Source of the DNA: an uncultured Eubacteriales bacterium
GTDB taxonomy: Bacteria > Bacillota > Clostridia > Oscillospirales > CAG-272
Direction: 5' to 3'
NCBI GenBank assembly: GCA_900556615.1
Contig: USPP01000157.1
Location: 1-5,050 of the forward strand
Length of the DNA stretch: 5,050 bases
Below the pieces are notes generated by a model, which worked only from the letters and a program-made list of their open reading frames with translations, made no database searches and was not told where the DNA came from. This document shows, piece after piece, positions 1-5,050 of this stretch. Made by a program: the position numbers and the translations under genes. Positions within the stretch are counted from its first letter, which is position 1. Every line of letters begins with the position of its first letter.

Positions 1-654
1 CAGCTTCTCGGAATGTTCTGCATCGCGGCATGGACCGTTGTGACAATGACGGCAACTTTCTTACTGATCAAGAAATTCCACGGACTCAGAGTTACGCCTG
101 AGGAGGAGATTACGGGACTTGATATTACCGAGCACGGTCTTCCCTCTGCCTATGCGGATTTTATTCCCGCTGTGGATCCTACGCTTGGATATGCCTATGA
201 AGCGGTCGCCGTTACCGGAACGGTTCCTCCCGCTGAAGCCGTCGAAGTGAAGACGGTTCCCGATTTCGCTGCGTCCGATACAGCTTCCGGCGCAAAGATG
301 ACGAAGATAGAAATTGTCTGCAAGGAACGCATGCTTGAGAATCTCAAAAATGCGATGATAGGAATCGGTATTACCGGTATGACGGTTTCTCATGTTATGG
401 GATGCGGTGTACAGAAAGGGAAACCGGAATATTATCGCGGTGTCGAGGTAGAACCGAGTCTGCTTCCTAAGGTGCAGGTTGACATTGTCGTAAGCAAGGT
501 TCCGGTACGCGAGGTTATTGAAACTGCGAAAAAGGTTCTCTATACCGGTCATATCGGAGACGGCAAAATATTTGTATACAATGTTGAAAATGTTGTGAAG
601 GTACGCACAGGAGAAGAAGGCTATGATGCGCTTCAGGATGTTGAACAATATTAA
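1..654 (+). CDS. Ammonium transporter Amt with C-terminal PII domain (3' part, 5' end outside window)
   Basis: The reading frame is open from base 1 and codes for the last 217 residues. Residues 1-25 form the last Amt membrane helix. They lead into the cytoplasmic tail typical of Amt proteins (HGLRVTPEEEITGLDITEHG, 27-46). A linker of about 50 residues rich in Ala, Val and Pro follows. From Met100 to the end there is a full-length PII (GlnB/GlnK) domain: T-loop 134-157, B-loop YTGHIGDGKIFV (181-192), C-loop VRTGEE (201-206). By alignment from memory with E. coli GlnB, Gln39, Arg47, Lys58 and Arg103 are kept as Q138, R146, K157 and R202. Arg101 is Lys200, and the uridylylated Tyr51 is Val150. 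In the family, free GlnK blocks the Amt pore through Arg47 when 2-oxoglutarate is low; here gate and channel would be one membrane polypeptide. Met100 could in principle start a separate PII, but no clear ribosome binding site precedes it. Confidence 0.93.
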   Translation, partial: QLLGMFCIAAWTVVTMTATFLLIKKFHGLRVTPEEEITGLDITEHGLPSAYADFIPAVDPTLGYAYEAVAVTGTVPPAEAVEVKTVPDFAASDTASGAKMTKIEIVCKERMLENLKNAMIGIGITGMTVSHVMGCGVQKGKPEYYRGVEVEPSLLPKVQVDIVVSKVPVREVIETAKKVLYTGHIGDGKIFVYNVENVVKVRTGEEGYDALQDVEQY

Positions 655-830
655 GGCAATATCGTACAATGATTATTGTACAGTTACGCCGTCGGATTTT
701 TCGTCAGACAATGCCAATTGAGGAGGCAAGAGTGACTTCTCTGCCGACGAAATCTGTGAAGGTTGACGGAAAAGATGCAAGCATATGCGCGCAAAGGCAT
801 TAACCGTGCACCCGGCGGTGTTGCCTTAAA
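651..830 (+). repeat. Repeat element copy 1 (MITE-like, 180 bp)
   Basis: The element is bounded by imperfect 14-bp terminal inverted repeats: TTAAGGCAATATCG at 651-664 and CGGTGTTGCCTTAA at 816-829 (12 of 14 match). It consists of a short left arm (motif TACAATGATT, 665-674), a core (about 675-789) and a long right arm (23-bp module, 793-815). The core is about 85% identical by eye to the reverse complement of the core of copy 2 at 3075-3256, while the arms match copy 2 on the same strand. A small perfect stem GTACAAT/ATTGTAC (664-681) lies at the left end. No transposase is encoded, so a non-autonomous element is inferred. TTAA stands at both ends and could be part of the repeat or a duplicated TTAA target. 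The family was not recognised. Confidence 0.75.
732..803 (+). other. Possible 23-codon mini-ORF inside repeat copy 1 (doubtful)
   Basis: A GTG codon at 732 follows GGAGG (722-726) at a 5-nt spacing and opens a 23-residue frame, VTSLPTKSVKVDGKDASICA then QRH, closed by TAA. The frame LPTKxVKVDGxDxSIC is also open in copy 2 on the minus strand, where a TTG sits behind GAGGAG. In the shared 16 codons the only three differences are all amino-acid changing and all at second codon positions. That gives no sign of selection on a protein. This is most likely a chance ORF in a repeat; it is recorded because a good Shine-Dalgarno sequence is kept in both copies. Confidence 0.15.
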
Positions 831-892
831 TTCTGAGGCTTGGCTATTTTGACAGCAGTGTAATATTTTTTGAGGTCAGATATCTTTCATAC

Positions 893-940
893 AAATTAAC
901 CCGTATCCGATGCGGTACTGCATCGGATACGGGTTAATTT
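893..940. terminator. Perfect 21-bp hairpin, probable bidirectional intrinsic terminator
   Basis: Two perfect 21-nt arms (893-913 and 920-940) flank a 6-nt loop, GGTACT. The base of the stem is A/T-rich on both sides (AAATTAA and TTAATTT), so it could act from either strand. It lies about 240 bp after the Amt-PII stop codon, just beyond repeat copy 1, and is the best candidate for ending that transcript. The U-tract is interrupted, so strength is uncertain. No gene starts nearby. Confidence 0.65.
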
Positions 941-1069
941 CATTATAGAATATTTACGGGATTCGTTAGCGTCGGATAATGGAAAGCAATGTGTCCGGAC
1001 TGAAGACAAAGTATTTTGCAGGACTCCTTTTTATAGCATTAACAACTTGTGAACGCCATGTGCGGCCAT

Positions 1070-1120
1070 AACAAAAACCAAGGTCAAATTCAATCGATTG
1101 ATTTTGGTTTTTGTTTCTTT
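1070..1120 (+). terminator. 12-bp foldback followed by T-rich tract
   Basis: AACAAAAACCAA (1070-1081) pairs perfectly with TTGGTTTTTGTT (1104-1115). The 22-nt interior contains the palindrome CAATCGATTG and can extend the pairing with internal gaps. It is followed on the plus strand by TTCTTTTGTAT. The stem is A/T-rich and the tract is broken by C and G, so this is a weak terminator candidate, or only an inverted repeat. Confidence 0.35.
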
Positions 1121-1193
1121 TGTATAGGGTTAAAGTCAAAAACTTCAATTTGAAACAGTTCCGTTTTTACGGTTTTTTTAGGATGCTTTTTTC

Positions 1194-1219
1194 AAAAAGC
1201 TCCTAAACGAGTTTTAGGA
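1194..1219 (-). terminator. Candidate terminator of the BspA-like gene
   Basis: Read on the minus strand, TCCTAAA (1219-1213) pairs with TTTAGGA (1207-1201) around a 5-nt loop, then runs into GCTTTTTG (1200-1193). It lies about 72 bp beyond the stop codon of the lipoprotein gene, a suitable place for its terminator. The same TTTAGGA strand can instead pair with a second complement at 1177-1183, giving an alternative 14-bp stem with one bulge. Confidence 0.5.
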
Positions 1220-1291
1220 CAAAGCTCCGATTTGATTTTGTACAGACTCTGAAGCGATATTTTTGTCAATTGTTTTGCCGACAAGATATTC

Positions 1292-2773
1292 CTATTCGCC
1301 TACAACACAGCTTATCCCGTTGATCGTAATCGCAGAGGGAAGCGTGCCGGTGTTTTTCCCTGTGGTACGAAGATAGAAAGAATAGGTTCGCTCAACAGCA
1401 ACCGTTTCGGTTTTCCGGTTTCCGCCGGTGGGATAGCCGCACCAATAGGATTTCAGTTCAAAAGGCTTGAAGTCTCTTACGGAGATGCTTTCGGCTTCCG
1501 CCGCAGCGTCGATTTCGTATACGTCGCCGCCGTATATATGAGAATAACTTGTTCCTCCGATTACGGCGTAATCATCGGTAACACGAACCGTACCGGCTTT
1601 CTTGCTTGCTTTCAGTGCCGAAGCTACCTTTTTGTCGTTTCCTTCATATACTGCATCTGTAAAGGAATAGGAAACCCGTAGCAAGGCTTCCGCCGTTTCT
1701 TGAGGAAGAGTAAGCTCGTTCAGCGATAAAAGCCCGGAAAAAGCTTTGCAGAATTCTTCCCTTACGACATAATTTGCATATATTTCGACGGTGAAGACCG
1801 ATTCACAGCCATTAAAATCCTCCGCAGGCGAATATGCCGCGAGGCTGTCTTCGTCTCTTATGGCTGGCACAATAATGAAAGAGAGTGATTTACATCCGGA
1901 GAAGGAGGCAGTATATTTTTCAACGGACAGGGGAAGGTTCTCAATTTTTTTGAGAGAGGAGCATCCGGTAAAGGCTGAAATAAGCTCTGTAATATTGTTT
2001 CCGAGCGTTATTTCCTCAAGCTGAATGCATCCCTTGAAGGCAGTATTATAAACCGAAACATTTTTTCCTCCCTCTATTTCCGTCAGGGCAGTGCAGCCGG
2101 AAAAGGCAGAGACGAGATATGTTACACTGTCAGGGATAGCGATTGTACGAAGATTGGTACAGTTCTCAAAGGTTTTATCAAGGCAGACGATACCGTCTTT
2201 TATGGAAGCATTCTTTAATGATGTGCAGCCGGAAAAGGAGGATAGGGCGCTTCGGGCGGAAGAGGGAACGGCTCCGCTTACAAGAGAACGGCAGCCCAAG
2301 AAAGCCTCGTCCATATATTCGACATTTGTACCTCCGGCAACGGTTTTAAGGGAAGTGCAGCCTCTGAAAGCTCCATTCATGCTTGTTACTCCCTTTCCGA
2401 TGAATACATATTCAAGACTTTCGCAGGAGACGAAAGCATAATCAATCGTTTTTACGCTGTTGGGAATGATAACCTTTTCAAGATAAAGAAAACCGCGAAA
2501 AGCGTTTTCCGCAATAGCAGTTACAGGAAGACCGTCGATTTCAGATGGTATTGTTATCGAAGCTTCAATTCCCGAATAGCCGGTTATGGTTATTTCGTCT
2601 TTTTCCGATTCATAAATGAAATTTCTGATATCATTTTCAATTTCAGAGTGAAAGGATTCGTCAGAAGAATCATAAGTCTTGTTTCTGTCCTGACCGCAGG
2701 AAACGAGAATAAAGCATATTGTTGTCAGGAGAACAAATATCACGGCTAATGCCGCTGTATTAGATTTTTCCAT
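1292..2773 (-). CDS. BspA-type leucine-rich-repeat lipoprotein
   Basis: The product has 493 residues. The N-terminus is a lipoprotein signal: a short charged start, a hydrophobic stretch (about 8-25) and the lipobox LVSC with Cys26 as the expected lipidated residue, so the protein should be anchored outside the membrane. Residues about 61-375 are tandem repeats of about 22 residues of the LRR_5/TpLRR (BspA) type, with the pattern AFxGCxSLxxIxIPxxV; roughly ten units are visible (e.g. AFRGCTSL, SFSGCTSL, AFSGCTAL, AFKGCIQL). Residues about 376-493 form a non-repeat C-terminal region rich in Tyr, Thr and Val that I do not recognise. BspA family members are surface proteins, some binding host matrix proteins or other bacteria; the ligand here is unknown. 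The ATG at 2773 is chosen because AGGAAA (2779-2784) lies 5 nt upstream and the signal peptide begins there. It is a monocistronic unit with its own strong promoter. Confidence 0.9.
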   Translation of the reverse strand: MEKSNTAALAVIFVLLTTICFILVSCGQDRNKTYDSSDESFHSEIENDIRNFIYESEKDEITITGYSGIEASITIPSEIDGLPVTAIAENAFRGFLYLEKVIIPNSVKTIDYAFVSCESLEYVFIGKGVTSMNGAFRGCTSLKTVAGGTNVEYMDEAFLGCRSLVSGAVPSSARSALSSFSGCTSLKNASIKDGIVCLDKTFENCTNLRTIAIPDSVTYLVSAFSGCTALTEIEGGKNVSVYNTAFKGCIQLEEITLGNNITELISAFTGCSSLKKIENLPLSVEKYTASFSGCKSLSFIIVPAIRDEDSLAAYSPAEDFNGCESVFTVEIYANYVVREEFCKAFSGLLSLNELTLPQETAEALLRVSYSFTDAVYEGNDKKVASALKASKKAGTVRVTDDYAVIGGTSYSHIYGGDVYEIDAAAEAESISVRDFKPFELKSYWCGYPTGGNRKTETVAVERTYSFYLRTTGKNTGTLPSAITINGISCVVGE

Positions 2774-2808
2774 GAGAATTTCCTATAATTTTATCATTAT
2801 ATATATCC

Positions 2809-2837
2809 ATTATATAACTTATCAAGTATTTTGTCAA
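2809..2837 (-). promoter_or_regulatory. Consensus housekeeping (sigma-A type) promoter of the BspA-like gene
   Basis: On the minus strand the -35 box TTGACA (2837-2832) and the -10 box TATAAT (2814-2809) are both perfect and separated by exactly 17 bp. The predicted start near 2802 gives a leader of about 29 nt before the ATG at 2773, too short for a riboswitch. The match implies strong, largely constitutive transcription unless a repressor acts on the upstream palindrome at 2845-2862. Confidence 0.88.
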
Positions 2838-2844
2838 TAAATAT

Positions 2845-2892
2845 GAGAAAAACCGTTTTCTCAGTCATTTTAAACATGGAAAAAACGGTTTT
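2845..2892 (-). terminator. Nested inverted repeats just upstream of the promoter
   Basis: AAAACCGTTTT (2849-2859) and AAAACGGTTTT (2882-2892) are a perfect 11-bp inverted repeat with a 22-nt loop. The left arm is itself a palindrome, GAGAAAA-ACCG-TTTTCTC (2845-2862). Read on the minus strand, the large hairpin ends in a T-run followed by CTCAT, so it may stop transcripts coming from the repeat region before the -35 box at 2832-2837. An operator role for the inner palindrome is an alternative. Confidence 0.4.
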
Positions 2893-2949
2893 ATAAATTA
2901 ATGTCTACTGAATATTCACTTGGCGAATGATTGGTGCGGTAAAGCTGCA

Positions 2950-2991
2950 CCCCATATAAAAACAGTAGTATATTGATGTTTTTATATGGGG
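2950..2991. repeat. Perfect 15-bp inverted repeat, 12-nt loop
   Basis: CCCCATATAAAAACA (2950-2964) is exactly complementary to 2977-2991. On the plus strand the second arm ends GGGG and is not followed by T's, and the minus strand is symmetrical, so it is not a classic intrinsic terminator. It is the first and strongest of three hairpins in a row. Confidence 0.7.
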
Positions 2992-3002
2992 CAGACATTC
3001 CC

Positions 3003-3057
3003 TTTCCGGTTGGGAAACCGGGAAAATGCCGGGCTTGTTGCTTAACGCAACAGCCCG
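3003..3057. repeat. Two adjacent G/C-rich hairpins
   Basis: TTTCCGGTT and AACCGGGAAA (within 3003-3024) form a short stem with a one-base bulge. Directly after it CGGGCT-T-GTTGC (3030-3041) pairs with GCAACAGCCCG (3047-3057), an 11-bp stem with one bulged T and a 5-nt loop. Neither strand has a T-run after the stem, so these look like structural or REP-like palindromes rather than terminators. Confidence 0.55.
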
Positions 3058-3074
3058 ACCTAAGCACAAGGCTT

Positions 3075-3256
3075 TTAAGGAGATACCGCACAATGATTGC
3101 TCCGCATATGCTTACATCTATTCCGTCAACCTTCACAAATTTCGTCGGCAGATGAGCCAACTCTTGTCTCCTCAATTGGTATCGTCTGATGAAAAATCTG
3201 GCGGCGCATCTGTGCAATAAAGGCGTTAGTCGTGCACCCGGCGGTATTGCCTTAAA
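3075..3256 (+). repeat. Repeat element copy 2 with inverted core (182 bp)
   Basis: The ends are TTAAGGAGATACCG (3075-3088) and CGGTATTGCCTTAA (3242-3255), 12 of 14 bases inverted-complementary. The strand given follows the arms: the short arm (CACAATGATT, 3089-3098) is on the left and the long 23-bp module (3219-3241) on the right, as in copy 1 at 651-830. The core (about 3103-3218) matches copy 1 only as its reverse complement; landmarks are CGCATATGC (3103-3111), CGTCGGCAGA (3143-3152) and CTCAATTGGT (3171-3180). The copies have diverged by about 15% in the core, so this is not a recent duplication. Confidence 0.75.
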
Positions 3257-3268
3257 TTAGGGAAATAA

Positions 3269-3314
3269 CTCAGCTTTTTTTTCTGGGTTTTGTAAGCCCG
3301 AAAAACGCTCTGAG
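3269..3314 (-). terminator. Candidate terminator of the clpC-like/small membrane protein unit
   Basis: CTCAG (3269-3273) and CTGAG (3310-3314) pair at the base. The eight-T run at 3275-3282 can pair with AAAAA at 3301-3305, and GGGT/GCCC (3285-3288, 3296-3299) closes the top, with small bulges. It lies 76 bp beyond the stop of the small gene. On the minus strand the downstream sequence is only TTATTT, so termination would be weak. A shorter stem, GCTCC/GGAGC (3369-3387), directly follows the stop codon and has no T-run. Confidence 0.35.
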
Positions 3315-3389
3315 CAAAGGAGAAAGAAATTTCGGTGATTTAAAGATGATTATTCTCAAGATATGAACGCTCCTTCCGCTGCGGAGCAG

Positions 3390-3563
3390 TTATCTGTCGT
3401 GAAGGCAGAGTGCCACTGCCGCTATTATTAAAATCGCTTCTATCAGTACAAGTATTCTTGCCGAAAGAAAAAATGTCACAAATATTCCGAGGCCGAACGC
3501 TGCAAACGCTACCTCAAGATATATTTTGTTGGTTTTGCCGGGCCCCGGTATCATTCTGCGCAT
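3390..3563 (-). CDS. Small two-helix membrane protein of unknown function
   Basis: The product has 57 residues. The start is the ATG at 3563, because a strong Shine-Dalgarno GGAGG (3571-3575) lies 7 nt upstream. A longer frame beginning at 3635 would overlap the ClpC-like gene and has no such site. After a short basic N-terminus (MRRMIPGPGKTNK) there are two hydrophobic segments, about residues 17-34 and 37-53, separated by one Ser-Ala-Arg turn, and the tail ends CLHDR. This predicts a helical hairpin in the membrane. I do not recognise the family. The gene follows the ClpC-like gene on the same strand after a 29-bp gap that contains its ribosome binding site, so the two are probably co-transcribed. 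A link to Clp function is only inferred from position. Confidence 0.75.
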   Translation of the reverse strand: MRRMIPGPGKTNKIYLEVAFAAFGLGIFVTFFLSARILVLIEAILIIAAVALCLHDR

Positions 3564-3570
3564 ATTATTT

Positions 3571-3575
3571 CCTCC
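3571..3575 (-). promoter_or_regulatory. Ribosome binding site of the small membrane protein gene
   Basis: GGAGG on the minus strand, 7 nt before the ATG at 3563. It decides the start codon and excludes the upstream in-frame ATG at 3635. Confidence 0.85.
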
Positions 3576-3592
3576 GAAAAATAATCTTTCAC

Positions 3593-5050
3593 TCACATAA
3601 TATGCAAAAGCGACGGTTTTGTTACGGTTTTCCATTGGATTTCACCGTTTTTTTCATCACAAAACAGAAAATCGCCGTTTTTCGTATTTTTCTCAGCGAT
3701 TATCGAGATAAAGGGGTCTTCGATATTTTCCCGTATGAATTTTTTTATTGGACGTGCGCCGTATCGGCGCGAAAGCGCCTGTTTTGCTATAAAAGAGGGA
3801 ATGTTATCGGAAAAAGATACCGATATGCCAAGAGTGGAAGCTTTGCGGATAAATTCTGTTATCTCTTTTTCAGCAATTTTTTCGGCTGCATATTCCGATA
3901 ATTCCTGGAATACGATAACTCCGTCAAAGCGACCGATAAATTCGGGACGGAAAAAACGTCGTGCTTTTTCTTTTGCCCGTACAGAACCGTTTTCCGAAGT
4001 GTCCTTGGCGGAAAAGCCCATCCCGCATATCGTTTCCGATACTTCTTCCGCTCCGATATTGGATGTCAGAATAATAACTGTATTTCGGAAATCGCACTTT
4101 TTTCCGGTTGAATCGGTCAGAAAGCCATCGTCAAGTATTTGAAGAAGAATTCCGAAGATATCGGGATGCGCTTTTTCTATTTCATCAAAGAGGATCACAG
4201 CGCGCGGATGTGTTTTCATTTTTCCTGTCAGAAATCCTTCCTCGCCGTATCCGATATATCCCGGCGGAGATCCTATCAGCTTTGCAATGCTGTGTTTTTC
4301 AGAATATTCCGACATATCAAGCTTAATAAGCTCCCTTTCGTTTCCGAAAACTTCCGAGGAAATCGCCCTTGCAAGCTCGGTTTTTCCCACTCCTGAGGGA
4401 CCGAGAAAAATAAAGCTGCCGAGAGGACGGTCGGGATCGCGCAGTCCGAGGCTTCCGCGTCGGATTGTTTTTGCTGTGATTCTTATCGCTTCCTCCTGAC
4501 CGAATATTCGCTTTCCGAGTCGTTCTTCAAGATCCTTCAGCACGGCGTTTTCTCTGTTGTTTTCATATACGGGAATACCGGTTCGCTTTGATAATGTCAG
4601 TGCAATGTCTTCCGAGGTGAGAAAGAGTTCTTTTTTCTTTTCCGAAGTATCTTCGGCTGATATAAGCTTTTTTCTGTATTCCGCTTCTTTTATTTTCAGC
4701 ATGGCGGCTTCTTCCGGCTTTCCTTCCGAAAGAAGCCGTTCTTTTTCGGCAGAAGTATTCTTGAGCGTTTGTTCGCGGTCAAGGAGCCTTTTTTTCTTTT
4801 TGGCTGAATCGATACGCTTTCCCGAGGCGGCTTCGTCGAGTATATCAAGGGCTTTATCCGGAAGATATCTGTCCGGAATATATCTGACCGACAGCTTTAC
4901 GGCGGCGGTTATTGCTTCATCGGATATTGTTATTCCGTGATGAAGCTCGTATTTTCCTTTCAGACCTTTGATTATTTTTTCGGTTTCCTCAACAGAGGGT
5001 TCTTTTATCAGGAGCGGCTGAAAACGTCGTTCGAGTGCGGCGTCCTTTTC
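3593..5050 (-). CDS. ClpC-type AAA+ unfoldase (3' part, 5' end outside window)
   Basis: The frame is open to the window edge and codes for the last 485 residues, so the ATG at 4702 is not the start. Residues 1-75 are the end of the first ATPase domain (EKDAALERRFQPL with the two arginine fingers, then RYIPDRYLPDKALDILDEAA). Residues about 78-135 are a short charged coiled-coil middle domain, ClpC-like and much shorter than in ClpB. The second ATPase domain has Walker A GPSGVGKT (217-224), pore loop GYIGY, Walker B ILFDE (286-290), sensor 1 LTSN (328-331), arginine finger R374 and sensor 2 in RYGARP (R433). A Met-Gly-Phe tripeptide (344-346) sits where ClpP-docking [LIV]GF loops occur, which favours a ClpP partner over a ClpB disaggregase. 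The arginine-finger motif reads RPEFIGRFDG instead of the usual RPEFLNRIDE. The usual role is ATP-driven unfolding and threading of proteins into ClpP in the cytoplasm. ClpE or another Clp/Hsp100 paralogue cannot be excluded without the N-terminus. Confidence 0.92.
   Translation of the reverse strand, partial: EKDAALERRFQPLLIKEPSVEETEKIIKGLKGKYELHHGITISDEAITAAVKLSVRYIPDRYLPDKALDILDEAASGKRIDSAKKKKRLLDREQTLKNTSAEKERLLSEGKPEEAAMLKIKEAEYRKKLISAEDTSEKKKELFLTSEDIALTLSKRTGIPVYENNRENAVLKDLEERLGKRIFGQEEAIRITAKTIRRGSLGLRDPDRPLGSFIFLGPSGVGKTELARAISSEVFGNERELIKLDMSEYSEKHSIAKLIGSPPGYIGYGEEGFLTGKMKTHPRAVILFDEIEKAHPDIFGILLQILDDGFLTDSTGKKCDFRNTVIILTSNIGAEEVSETICGMGFSAKDTSENGSVRAKEKARRFFRPEFIGRFDGVIVFQELSEYAAEKIAEKEITEFIRKASTLGISVSFSDNIPSFIAKQALSRRYGARPIKKFIRENIEDPFISIIAEKNTKNGDFLFCDEKNGEIQWKTVTKPSLLHIM

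Larger units (their letters stand above)
831..1291. other. Gene-free stretch between Amt-PII and BspA-like genes
   Basis: I see no convincing gene here. The only frame longer than 50 codons (966-1148, minus) starts with TTG, has no ribosome binding site and covers hairpin sequence. The stretch holds the 21-bp hairpin at 893-940, a 12-bp foldback at 1070-1115 and a double foldback at 1177-1219. The two flanking genes converge, so a terminator-rich region is expected. Confidence 0.6.
2774..3389. other. Gene-free stretch between BspA-like gene and small membrane protein gene
   Basis: It contains, in order, the leader and promoter of the lipoprotein gene, a nested inverted repeat (2845-2892), a cluster of hairpins (2925-3057), repeat copy 2 (3075-3256) and a foldback at 3269-3314. 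The frames open here on both strands (for example 2891-3217 minus and 2973-3155 plus) run through inverted repeats and the repeat element and have no family features, so I treat them as non-coding. Confidence 0.6.

Noticed and set aside
61..669. 202-codon minus-strand frame opposite the Amt-PII gene
   Set aside because: Shadow of a well-supported gene; no protein family features.
966..1148. 60-codon minus-strand frame between the Amt-PII and BspA-like genes
   Set aside because: TTG start, no ribosome binding site, no recognisable domain, and it runs through the inverted repeat at 1070-1115.
1237..1269. Possible minus-strand promoter with TTGACA at 1264-1269
   Set aside because: No acceptable -10 box at 16-18 bp and no gene downstream on that strand.
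2891..3217. 108-codon minus-strand frame across repeat copy 2
   Set aside because: It reads through the repeat core and then three hairpins; similarity to copy 1 stops at the element end and there is no family signature.
3564..3635. N-terminal extension of the small membrane protein to the ATG at 3635
   Set aside because: It would overlap the end of the ClpC-like gene; the GGAGG at 3571-3575 fits the internal ATG at 3563.
4700..4702. ATG as the start of the ClpC-like gene
   Set aside because: The same frame continues upstream to base 5050 with unmistakable first-ATPase-domain sequence.

Overview
The window looks like chromosomal DNA of an anaerobic Firmicute of the Clostridia, probably an Oscillospiraceae/Ruminococcaceae-like gut bacterium. 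This is an inference from three things: an ammonium transporter with a PII domain fused to its C-terminus, a BspA-type leucine-rich-repeat lipoprotein, and a ClpC-type ATPase with a Gram-positive style ribosome binding site on the gene after it. No rRNA, tRNA, CRISPR array or transposase was seen.

Layout. Positions 1-654 (+) are the 3' end of an Amt-PII fusion gene. Its stop codon lies inside the left end of a 180-bp repeat element (651-830, copy 1). A gene-free stretch (831-1291) follows. It holds a perfect 21-bp terminator-like hairpin and two further foldbacks, one of which probably ends the next gene. Positions 1292-2773 (-) encode a BspA-like lipoprotein, expressed from an almost ideal housekeeping promoter (TTGACA, 17 bp, TATAAT) at 2809-2837. 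A second gene-free stretch (2774-3389) holds that promoter, a cluster of hairpins (2925-3057) and copy 2 of the repeat element (3075-3256). Positions 3390-3563 (-) encode a 57-residue two-helix membrane protein. It sits 29 bp behind the 3' end of a ClpC-like AAA+ unfoldase (3593-5050, -), whose 5' part is outside the window. These last two genes look like one transcription unit.

How the parts work together. The Amt-PII protein is a self-regulating ammonium channel. The ClpC-like protein would unfold substrates for ClpP, and the small membrane protein is of unknown function. The BspA-like protein is an independent surface lipoprotein. The genes do not form one pathway.

The most unusual signal is the pair of about 180-bp repeat elements. 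The outer arms of both copies run in the same direction on the + strand: a short arm on the left and a long arm on the right, ending in TTAAGG/CCTTAA. The core of about 100-115 bp between the arms is inverted in one copy relative to the other. This suggests a small non-autonomous element whose core can flip between its terminal inverted repeats, or which has recombined in that way.
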